From: Streptacidiphilus sp. ASG 303
Lineage (GTDB): Bacteria; Actinomycetota; Actinomycetes; Streptomycetales; Streptomycetaceae
NCBI RefSeq assembly: GCF_020991365.1
Contig: NZ_JAJLRA010000019.1
Coordinates: 1-64,000, forward strand
Direction: 5' to 3'
Length of the DNA stretch: 64,000 nt
Below, one piece after another: positions 52,367-62,000 of this stretch. The translations under genes were made by a program, and so were the position numbers. Numbering within the stretch: the first letter of the stretch is position 1; every line of letters begins with the position of its first letter. Below the pieces are notes generated by a model that saw only the letters and a list, made by a program, of their open reading frames with translations, was not told the origin of the DNA and did no database searches.

Positions 52367-53107
52367 ATGAACCGACTTGAAGGAAGCACGGCCTTGATCA
52401 CAGGCGGCAGCCGGGGCATCGGTGCCGCTGTGGCGCTACGGCTGGCCGAAGAAGGCGCCGACGTCGTCCTGACCTATGAGAACAGCGCGGAACGCGCCGC
52501 CCGGGTGGTGGAGCAGATCAAGGACCGAGGGCGCCGGGCACTGGCTGTCCAGGCCGACAGCGCCATCCCGGAGGCACTCACCGCCGCGGTGGACGAGGCC
52601 GCCGCGGTGTTCGGCGGACTCGACATCCTGGTCAACAACGCCGGCGTCTTCCTCGTCGGCCCGCTCGAGGACCTGGGGTCGGCAGAGATCGATCGCACCC
52701 TGGCGGTGAACGTCCGGGCGCCGTTCGCAGCGTCCCAGGCGGCGGCGCGTCACATGGGCCGGGGCGGCCGCATCATCAGTATCGGCAGCAATGTCGCCGA
52801 GCGCGCGGTTTTCCCCGGACTGGCGCTGTACTCGATGAGCAAGTCGGCCCTGGTCGGGATGACGAAGGGCCTGGCCAGAGAACTCGGTCCGCGGGGAGTC
52901 ACCGTCAATCTGGTGCACCCCGGCCCCACCGACACGGACACCAACCCCGCTGACGGGCCGAACGCCGAGGTGATCGCCGGCTTCACGGCTGTGGGCCGCT
53001 ACGCGGAAGCGGCCGAGATCGCGGCCACCGTCGCCCACCTGGCAAGTGCGGACGGCGCGTACATCACGGGAGCCTCGATCCATGTCGACGGCGGCTTCAC
53101 CGCCTGA
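52367..53107 (+). CDS. short-chain dehydrogenase/reductase
   Basis: The product has 246 aa of classical SDR type. Cofactor motif T-G-G-S-R-G-I-G (residues 11-18), L-V-N-N-A-G, active-site Ser at about 138 (I-I-S-I-G-S-N), then Y155 and K159 in Y-S-M-S-K. It resembles 3-oxoacyl-ACP reductase/glucose-dehydrogenase-like enzymes and prefers NADP(H) by the basic residues after strand 1. No Shine-Dalgarno precedes the ATG at 52367; another in-frame ATG lies at 52355. The convergent TetR gene nearby often accompanies such SDRs. Confidence 0.92.
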   Translation: MNRLEGSTALITGGSRGIGAAVALRLAEEGADVVLTYENSAERAARVVEQIKDRGRRALAVQADSAIPEALTAAVDEAAAVFGGLDILVNNAGVFLVGPLEDLGSAEIDRTLAVNVRAPFAASQAAARHMGRGGRIISIGSNVAERAVFPGLALYSMSKSALVGMTKGLARELGPRGVTVNLVHPGPTDTDTNPADGPNAEVIAGFTAVGRYAEAAEIAATVAHLASADGAYITGASIHVDGGFTA

Positions 53108-53372
53108 CACGCGGGCTCGACCTCGCGACCACGCCGGGGCCCGGCCCGCGAAGGGAGGCCACCGCGTGGGGCTGCACCCCGAGCGCGGGCACCGGATTTC
53201 CTGTCGCGAGGCCGAGGCCACCGGAGTCGATCAGCCGCCGTTCGGACGCGACGGGCGTGAGGTCCTGCAGAACCGAGTGCCGGCGACGCCGGTTGCCGTA
53301 CGGGAGCCGGCGGAACAGATCGGGCCGCGCCCGCGCCCAAGGTGCAACTTCGGCGCTGAAAACACTCCCGGA

Positions 53373-53996
53373 TCAGGACTCCGCGAGCAACGCTCGGCCG
53401 GCAGAGCGGGCCATCCACGCCTGGGCACGCTCGAACGACCATGCGCGCTCGCCGACAAGCGTCATCCACGCGTGAGGGCCGAGATAGAAGATGAGCAGGT
53501 CGGCCGCCTCCTCGCGTCCGATCCCCGGACGAAGCGCGTCGAGCGCCCCGAGGCGGTCGGCCACGGCGGTCAGGATCTGGACGTAGCTGTCGGCCCCGCG
53601 GTCCAGGACCGCCTTGACCGCGGGCTCTCCGGGCGGATTACGGTAGAACAGCTCGAACACGAGATCCCAGTGGCGTTCGTGGGTGAGCCGGGTGCCCTCG
53701 GCGGTGAGGTCGATCAAGGCACGCGGGTCGTCACTGGCCTCGATCGCCGCCAGGGTGTCGGCAATGGCCGGATCCGTCAGGACGGGTTCCAGCAGCGCCC
53801 TCAGGATGCTCGGCTTGTTGCCCACACTGCTGTACACGGTGGGCACGGCGACCCCCGCCGCCTCCGCGATCTCACCGACGGTGACCTCGGTGTACCCGCG
53901 TGCCAGGAAGAGTGCCTGCGCGCTGTCCAGGATGGCCTGGCGCGTCGCGGCCGCCGCACTGGCACGACGGGGTGAGTTGTATCTCCGGGTAGTCAC
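53373..53996 (-). CDS. TetR-family transcriptional regulator
   Basis: The product has 207 aa. The N-terminal helix-turn-helix is A-T-R-Q-A-I-L-D-S-A-Q-A-L-F-L-A-R-G-Y-T-E-V-T-V-G-E-I-A-E-A-A-G-V, then T-V-Y-S-S-V-G-N-K. The C-terminal ligand domain is helical, unassigned. The GTG at 53996 has GGTGG upstream. Its upstream region is extremely AT-rich for this genome and has an operator-like inverted repeat. It is convergent with the SDR gene, which is a candidate target though the SDR start lacks the same motif. Confidence 0.92.
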   Translation of the reverse strand: MTTRRYNSPRRASAAAATRQAILDSAQALFLARGYTEVTVGEIAEAAGVAVPTVYSSVGNKPSILRALLEPVLTDPAIADTLAAIEASDDPRALIDLTAEGTRLTHERHWDLVFELFYRNPPGEPAVKAVLDRGADSYVQILTAVADRLGALDALRPGIGREEAADLLIFYLGPHAWMTLVGERAWSFERAQAWMARSAGRALLAES

Positions 53997-53999
53997 GGG

Positions 54000-54062
54000 T
54001 CCACCATATCACTATCATTTTAGGTAGAAATATTGACAGTAATTCAATTTAATGAATATGGC
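54000..54062. promoter_or_regulatory. AT-rich control region of the tetR gene
   Basis: About 60 bp are only one-third GC inside DNA that is over 70% GC. It contains CTATC-N6-GGTAG, an imperfect dyad (54012-54027), TTGACA on the plus strand (54033-54038) and ATTCA-N6-TGAAT (54041-54056, approximate). The first dyad overlaps the likely tetR promoter. A rightward promoter here would read into transposase debris. Confidence 0.55.
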
Positions 54063-54310
54063 GGATAACGCAACAGCACATACTCCCGTGGCCCCTGGAA
54101 GTTCTCGACCCCGGAGGGCGCACCCTGTGCCCCTCATGCATCCAGGGGCGCTTTCGCGCCGCCGCACAAGACGTTGCCGACAACCCGACCGGCCTTCCGG
54201 CCGAGTAAGGACTGTGGCGCGCGCAGCGGAACGGCACGGCTGCCCGCCTGGAGCAGCTGGCAGAACATACCTTCGCCGATTGACCTGCGGCCTCTGCCCG
54301 AGGAAGGACC

Positions 54311-54370
54311 GGGGGCAACCTGACCACGAAGATCCACCTGGCCTGCGAGCAGTGGCAGACGCCGCCGAGG
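54311..54370 (+). pseudogene. IS5-family transposase scrap
   Basis: The frame G-N-L-T-T-K-I-H-L-A-C-E-Q matches the highly conserved G-G-L-T-T-K-I-H-L-A of IS5/IS1647-type DDE transposases. Neither the upstream nor the downstream catalytic parts continue in any frame, so this is a short remnant. Confidence 0.5.
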
Positions 54371-54843
54371 CTGCGGGCCGACGTCGGAAGGGCGGTGACG
54401 GCCAGGAGTTCGCCACCACCCCGCAGGCCATCCAGGGCACCGCGGCAGGTCATGGGCCGGCCTGACGCCTACTCCCTGACATGCGGGTGCAGCCGGCAGT
54501 GCGTACTCCTCGTGGGCCTCCCGCGCCTGCCTCGCAGACGTGGAAGCTGCACCACCGTTCCCGAACCGGCCGACCGGGTGCGCAATCGAAGCGGACAAGG
54601 CCGGGCCCGCGCTGCTCGCGCCGTCCACCGGCGTGCCCGGACCGTGTTTCGGAAAGAGCGTGCGGCCTCACGCCAGGTACGGCACGGGCAACCCTGGATG
54701 GCGTCCCTTGATGTGGTGCAGCCGATCACGGCTCAGGCGTACGCCAGGGGGGCGTGTCCGGGCGGCTTCTGCTCCCTGCTCGCAGGACGGGCCACCGTGC
54801 AACTCTCCGATGCGAACGGCCAGTTCACCTCAGGAGGTGCAAG

Positions 54844-55120
54844 GTGGCCCTGTCCCAGCATGACTTACTTCGGCTGCTGGAGTCACCACGCTCCGCGGAC
54901 GGGCTCGAACTCGTCCGCGGTGCGGCCGAGCGGATGCCCCAGGAACTGATCGAAGCCGAGGCCACCGCGAGAATCGGCGCCGAACGGAACGAGCACACCG
55001 ACACCCGGACCGGATTCCGCACCGCCCGCCCGGGCCGTCAGGTCCAGACCCCAGCCCGTCGGGCACCGCCACTCATCGACGTATGCCTCCCCGAGATCCG
55101 TCTCGCTCTGGACAGCTGGT
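54844..55120 (+). pseudogene. IS256-family transposase, 5' fragment
   Basis: The GTG at 54844 keeps its GGAGG site. It reads A-L-S-Q-H-D-L-L-R-L-L-E-S, then G-L-E-L-V-R-G-A-A-E-R-M-P-Q-E-L-I-E-A-E-A-T-A-R-I-G, then T-D-T-R-T-G-F-R, the normal N-terminus of IS256 (Mutator-like) transposases. Homology ends after about 70 residues, before the catalytic DDE residues. Confidence 0.7.
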
Positions 55121-55188
55121 CGACATCGCGCGTTCAAGTCAGGTCCGTACGTTTTCCGGCGTCACTCCCGATCAAGGAAGAACACCTG

Positions 55189-55460
55189 ATGAGCGACGCG
55201 ACTGTCTCGGTCGAGGCGGTTGAGGAGGTCCGGCCTGCAGTGCTTCGAACGCATCCGGCGGACGACCGGACGATCGGGCCGCCGGCCGACCGGACCTGTG
55301 CGGGCGGTCTGCGGCTGACCGGGTGCAGCGGGATGCTGCGCCGGTTGACCGGGCGCATGCCGGAGGCCGCCTCCCGGAGGCGGGACCACCGGCCACCCCG
55401 GATGCGAGAGACACGACTGGGCCGGAGCAGGCAGCAGGGACTTCCGCACCAGACTCCGGT
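55189..55460 (+). pseudogene. second IS256-like transposase 5' fragment
   Basis: From an ATG at 55189 with GGAAGAA upstream the frame reads S-D-A-T-V-S-V-E-A-V-E-E-V-R-P, then D-D-R-T-I-G, then G-L-R-L-T-G-C-S-G-M-L-R-R-L-T-G-R-M-P-E-A. This resembles the start of a second IS256 subgroup (usual ...L-Q-L-T-G-E-G-G-L-L-Q-Q-L-T-K-R-V-L-E). It decays after about 70 residues. Confidence 0.6.
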
Positions 55461-55881
55461 CCACGTCCCCCGGGCCGAGGCCGAACGCACTGAGGCATGG
55501 GGGCCGGAAGACCAAGGGGCTTTCGGGCAGCAGATCGTGGAGAGGGGTCGACGCCGGTCGGCCGTGGTGGACAGGACAGCCTTCTCCCTGTCTGCCCGGT
55601 GCCTGGCCCGTGGCAGCCGCCCTGTGGGCCCGGCCGGGGATCACGGCGAGCGTGTCTGGAGCCATCACCGTGATCAGCCCCGCGGGCTCACACGGACCTG
55701 CACGGTCCGGCTGATCCAGGCCTCCTTCCGCTACGAGGCCGGTCAGGACCGGTCCAGAACCTCCCACGCCTCAAGCCGACCTGTACCGCGGCGGACCTGG
55801 GGGCGGCTCAGGACCGCCCCTTCAGCGGTCGGCTCCCGGCCGACCGCCTTTGATCCCTCTCATCCAGATGAACCCACAACT

Positions 55882-56016
55882 GTGACAGGCCCGTTGGGTG
55901 CGGGTGGTGAAGGGTCCTTGGTCGTGGTGTCCCCTGGAGCGAAGTCCGTGGTCGGCGCGGTGCCGGAGGCTGCCGGTGCGGTGGCGTCCGGGGACGAGGA
56001 CGGAATCCGGGCGTGA
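55882..56016 (+). other. possible truncated upstream gene coupled to the giant gene
   Basis: A frame from a GTG at 55882 encodes T-G-P-L-G-A-G-G-E-G-S-L-V-V-V-S, then A-V-P-E-A-A-G-A-V-A-S-G-D-E-D-G-I-R-A. It ends in a TGA that overlaps the giant gene's GTG (GTGA, 56013-56016). Overlap of this kind normally marks co-translated partners, so the 3' end of a former upstream gene may survive here after insertion sequences removed the rest. Between 55460 and 55880 nothing else is recognised. Confidence 0.4.
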
Positions 56017-59000
56017 GCATCGAGATCCCGCCGGCCTTGCAGTGGGTGTCCTACCTGGCGGTGGGGCAGGCGTGGCCGAAGGGGGACGAGGACCGGCTGC
56101 AGTCGCTGGACGAGGCCTGGCAGGGCGCCGCGCGGGACCTGGTGCGGATCAGCAGCCAGCTGGGGGCGGCCGGCGGCGCGGTGCTGGAGAACGTCGGCGG
56201 CCAGGTGGCCGAGGAGTTCCGCACGTTCATGGAGCAGCTGCAGGGCAGCCTGCCCGACCTGGCCGACGCCTCCCGGTCGCTGGGCGACCTGGCGCGGGAG
56301 AACGCCGTGCAGGTCGAGTACGCCAAGCTCATGATCCTCTTCCAGCTGCTGTGGCTGGCCATCGAGATCGCGCAGTGGATCTACTACGCGCCGGAGGTGG
56401 TCCCGGCGCTGGTGGCCTCCGCGCGGGCGGCGGTGAAGATGATCCTGCGCCAGATGCTGAGGGCGATCGCGGCGGGCACGGCGATGATGGTGCTGCCGGA
56501 CGCCCTGATCCAGGCCTACCAGATATGGATCAAGAAGGACCGCACCAAGTGGAGCGTGGAGAGCACGGTCCAGACGGTCAAGTCCGGCGCGGTCTCCGGC
56601 GCGGTCGGGGGCCTGGCCTTCGGTGCGGCCGCGGTCAAGGCCCCGAAGTTCGCGCAGTCGCTGAAGGGGAAGGCGGCGATCGGCACCGGGGTCGCGGTGG
56701 CCTCCTGGGCCGCGCTGGGCGGACTGAACGACCCGGCGTCGCTGCTGGGGACCTTCACCTCCGGCGCGGCGGGGTCGCTGTTCGGCGGGGGCGGCCGGCG
56801 CCGCTTCGGCGGCGGTGACAAGGGCGAGGCCGGCGTCAAGATCCACGCGCCCCACCTGCCCGGCGAGGTCAACCTGCACCCGTCCGCCGTCGACGCCCCG
56901 GCGCGCCCGACCGCCAGAGCCGGCAGCGGCGACGCGGGCGCCCCCCGCACCACCGGCACCACCAGCACCACCAGCACCACCAGCACCACCGGCACCACCG
57001 GCACCACCGGCACCACCAGCACCACCGGCACCACCAGCACCACCAGCACCACCAGCACCACCAGCACCACCGCGCAGGAGACCACCACCACGACCGGGGC
57101 GGGGCAGCAGGCGAGTTCCGCACCGCCCATGATCGACCTCCGCACCACCGCCGAAACCAGCACCGGCACCGGCGGCACAGAGGCCCCCACCGTCACCCGG
57201 AGCACCGCCGCGACGCCGGCTACCACCAACGGCACCGCCGCCCACCCGGGCACCGGCACCGGCGGGGAGGCCCTCGCCGCCACCGGCGCCACCGCCCCCC
57301 GCCCGGGCACCACCACGGGCGCCGCCGCAGGCCCGGCCCAAGCCCCCGCCCCGGCACTGGGCACGAACGGCCGGACCACGGCCCCCGACCTGCCCGGCTT
57401 CACCACCCACCTCACCCCCCATCCCGACCCCGCACCCGCAGACCCCACCCGCACCGAGACAGCACCCGCCCTCACCCCGGGTGGCCCCCGCCCCGCCACC
57501 GCGGCACCGGAACACACTGCCCCCGCACCCACCGGATCCCGCACAACCGCAGGCGGCAGCCGCACCACCACCATCGACACCACCACCGGCCCGGCCCGCA
57601 CCACCGACACCATCACCGGCCGGACCGCGGCCCCGGACCCCGCACCCGGCACCCCCCGCACCCTCGACCCTGCCGCACCCGCACCCCAGACCCCCCACAC
57701 CCCGCCGGTAGACGCACCCCGCACGGTTGCCGGCACGACCGCAGACCCCGCCACCGCCCCACGCCCGCAGGACACGCCCGCCGCACACCGCCCGGACACC
57801 ACCCCCCGCACCGACGACCTCCACGCCCGCCCGACCATCCTCCCGGATCCCGACACCGCCCCCCACGCCCACGGGCCGGACGAGAACCGTGCGAACGGGC
57901 GGGCCGGCAGGTACGAGCAGGACGGCAGCTACGGGCCTGCCTCCACCGGGACCGTCGACGTGACGACACACACCGAGCCGGCACCGCCCGGCCCGACCCG
58001 GGACGCATTCGTCGTCCACACCGTGAACAACAGCCTCCGGGCGATGGATCGGCCCCCGGTGACGGCCGAGCGGGTGAGCGAAGTCCACCGCGCGTTGGAG
58101 ACGCGGCACGGTGCCGCCTTCACCCGGCAGGGGCCGCGGGAGCGGGGCGAGGAGGTAGCCCGGCACATCGCGGGCCTGGAGCCGGCCCGCATCCTGGGCG
58201 GCGGAGACCTGCGACCCGGGGAGTCCCGGACCACCGGCGGGACCGGACCGACCGGCGTCGCCGAGGCGGCGGCAGGCACGTCCACCGCCGTCCGGGGCCC
58301 CGTCCGGGAGCCGGCCCCAGTCGTCCCCCGTCCCGACAGGTGGCGCCTCACGACCATCGAGGGCGACCTGGGCAGACGGCGGCCGCCCCGGGTCGATCAC
58401 GGGCTGCCCCCGGCGGCTGAGGCCACCGGCCCGGTCCGGTTCAGCGACGGGGCCGTGCTGCCGCCCCACCTCACCGGCGGCCTCCGCGAGATGCTGGACG
58501 GCCTGCCGGCGGACGTCGTCCGCCGGTCCTTCGGCCTCGGCCAGGGCCATCACGTGCTGCGCGGCGCCGACCTGGTCGTGCGGGAGCTCGACGGCTTCCT
58601 GCAGGGGTCGGACGCCGTCCGGCCGGCCCCCCCTCGCCACTCGGGCGCCCCGGGCGGCACGGGTCTGCTGGACCAGGTGAGCCGGAGCCTGCGGGATGAT
58701 CCGCAGGCGTTCTTCGGTGACGGCAGGAGGTTCGTCTACGAGGCGGCGGACAGGACCTTCCGAACGCTGGAGGTGACCGCCCGGCCGTACGGGAACTGGG
58801 AGCGGTTCACCTTCGGCTTCGCGAAGCCGGTCAAGGTCGACACGATGCAGCGGTCCACGGCCACCAGCGGCCAGGTCAAGGTCAACAGCACCTCCATGAC
58901 GTGGGCCCCGACGGCGCCCCTCGGACCCGCCAAGCTCCCCTTCAGCCCCTGGGGCAGGGTGAACGTCCGCTTCTCCACCGGCAAGCAGGCGCGGTACAAC

Positions 59001-62000
59001 CTGCAGAACCAGCTGGTGCACCAGACCGAGACCCGCACCACGGACGGCTCGCACGTCCATCTGGACGACGTCTGGTACCAGTTCTCGGTCAGGGACAGCC
59101 GCGGCCGTCCCGTCACCCTGGACGGGAGGCAGGTCGTCGAGGGCGGTCCTGTCCGGCACCAGGCGGAGTTCGGCTTCGCCGTGCGCGACGGCCTCACCGT
59201 GCGGATCGCCGACTCCCTCACCCTCCCCAAGCAGCCGGAGGGGGGACTGCCGGACGAGCTGACGCTGGGCCGCGGTTCCCGGTTCCGGATGGTGAACACC
59301 GAGGTGTTCGGCCCGGTGGGCCACATCCGCGACTGGGTGCTCTCCCAGGCCGGGGTGGAGGAGCACACCGGGACCGCCGCCCAGATCAACGACTTCTTCT
59401 CGACCGAGAACTTCCACCGGATGAGCCGTGTGCTCCATGCGGGCGCCGTGTACACCCCGCAGCTGTACGGCGGCAGCAAGGGCCTCAGACCGCTGGGCGT
59501 CTTCACGGTGCGCGTCGAGTCCGTCCGGGCGACCCTCGTCAACGGGACGAAGGCCGCCGAGCTGCGCGACGGCGCGCAGTCCACCGTCCGCAACGAGCAG
59601 CTGGTCAGCACCTCCCGCAGCGTCGAGGTCGGTGCCTCCGCCGGTCCCGGACTGCAGCTGTTCGGCCTGGGCCACGGGGCGGTCGACCTGCGGATGCTGG
59701 CCGGGGCCAACATCCGCTACGGAGCGTCGAGCACCCACGGCACCGCTTTCGGGCACTCCGCGGCGATCAGGATCGCCGCACAGGCCAAAGGCGCCACGAC
59801 CGGCCTGTACCTGGTGCGCAAGACCGTCACCGTCACCGCCCCGCCGCGTCCCGAAGGAGCGCTGACGGACGGGAGCGCGCGCACCGGGACGTTCCACACC
59901 TGGGCGCTCGAACGGCTGACCCGGACCGAGGCCCGCCGTCTGGCCGGGCTGGGCCCGGGCAGGCCGGAGGGCGAGGAGCCCTTCGCGCCGCCCTACCTCG
60001 CGGCGGACCGGCCTCAGACCCTCGGTATGAGCAGGGTGGAGGAGTTCACCTTCGCCGACGGGGCCGTCTCCCGCGACGTCGACGGCCGGACGGTGACCTT
60101 CCCGGAGCAGTTCGCCGACACCGTGCTCCGGGAGATCGACAGGGCGTACCCGGGCCTCGTCGTGCCCCTGGACGAGCTCCGGTCGGACCATCCCCGTCTG
60201 CGCGGCTCCGGCCATTACCAGACCGTGCTGTCCAACACGCTGGAGGTGCTGAACCGGCTGTCCCACCAGAGCCTCGCATCGGGTCTGGGCACGATGATCA
60301 CTACGGGCCTGCGGATCGACCTGGCCGAATCGGGCCGTGCCACCAGGGGGCACCGCTACGTGTGGATCGACGCGGAACTGACCGGACGGCGCTATGAGGG
60401 CACGCAGGAGGACCTGCGCATCCGCTACAGCGCGCCGGGCAGCGAGAACGTGGGCGGTCAGCAGAGCGGTTCACGTGCGCTGCAGATGGGTGCCGAGGGC
60501 CTGCTGTCGGTACGCGACAGCCAGCGCGACGAGATCGGCGGTCCGCTGCAGGCGGGCACCGCCTCCCTGGGCGGCAGGTACGGCAGGCGCACCGAGTCGG
60601 GGAGCGTCTACGGCTCGACCGCCACCCACGAGGCGATGTCGATCGGCACCAGCGGCTCGCACCTGTACAGCTACGAGGTCAGGCTCAGGGTCGAACGCGG
60701 CGGTTTCGTGCGCCCCCGCCGGTGGATGCGCGGCCTGGTGTCCATGAACGTCCTGGGCACGCAGCCGTTCGTGTTCCGGCAGCGGGAGGAGGCCCTGATC
60801 GCGCCTCCCGGGCCCGGCACCGCGGTGCGGGACGCGCCGGGGCTGGGCCGGGTGCTGCTCAGCGTCCCCGTCGACCACACGCCCGTCAGGCCTCCGTCGG
60901 GCGTCCGGGAGGCTCCGCGGCCGAGGACGATGCCCGTCGCGGCGGCCCGCGGGCTGGCGCTGGGGACAGAGTCGTCGTCGGCGGCCTCCGAGATCTCGTC
61001 CCACCCCCACCAGACGCTCTCCGTCACAGGCGGCGGGCAGCTCACCCGCCTCCTGCGGGACGTGCTCCACGACGCGTCGGGCGGTTCTTGGACGGTGACG
61101 CAGAGGGGCGCCCCCGCGTACGACGCGGCCGAGCGGATCGTCCAGAACGAGAGCCTGATCGCGAACTTCAACGAGACCTTCTCCCCCACGGGCCTGCGGT
61201 CGCCGGGGCTGTGGTCCCCGTCCCCCTACCTGGACCGCTCGACGGTGCTCGTGCACCGGACGGCCGTCATGCCCGGCATGACCGCTCTCACCAGGGCGGT
61301 GAAGGTCGAGAGCGAGACGACCATCGGTGGCGCCGTCCAGGCATCCGGCCGCAGCGTGAGGACCAGCACGCTCTTCTTCGGCGGCCAGGTGGCCTTCATG
61401 AGGTCCCACCCCGCGGGCGGCGGGGTCACCGGCAGCTACACCCTCATGGCGGGCCCGTACCGCCGCGTCACCTCGACCTCCGTCACCGTCCAGCGGTCCG
61501 CCGTCGCGGAGATCAACCGCAAGGACGCCGGCCGCCACGTCCTCGTGAGCGCCCCCGTGCGGCACGAGATCGCAGCCGCCTCCAGCAGGCTCGGCCGCGG
61601 CGCGCACGACGTGCCCTTCGTGCCGAGGGCCCTGGCCGGGGTGTCGGGGCGTGAGCTCGTGGTCCCGGACGGCTGGTACGGCCACGTGCCGGAGAAGAGC
61701 GCCCACCGGCTCGGGGCGATGGAGGACGGCATCGGGGAGGTGCCGCTGTACGACGAGGTGGCGTGGTCCCCGCTGCCGTGGCTGAGGGACCGGCCGTTCG
61801 GCAGCTGGCCCGTCAACTCCCTCGACACGGCGGGCGTGCTCCGGCAGTTCGTGGAGAGGCTGAAGCCCCTGGGACTGCCGACGCGGGACGAGGAGCAGCT
61901 GCGCCAGCTGGTCTCGGAGCGCGTGGTGCGGGCCGTCGCCAAGGAGATGACCGGCGCGGGTTCCTCCGTGCCGGCCCGCATCGGCCGGTGGGGCGCGGAG

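Noticed and set aside
51988-52380. Rightward 130-codon frame upstream of the SDR gene
   Set aside because: It lacks a ribosome site and domain and shows low-complexity Gly/Ser/Ala text.
54052-54465. Rightward 137-codon frame after the AT-rich promoter-like sequence
   Set aside because: It has no domain, and the recognisable IS5 text in this stretch is in a different frame.
56955-57071. Tandem repeat considered as a CRISPR array
   Set aside because: Units are 9 bp, directly adjacent without spacers and in frame within a coding linker.
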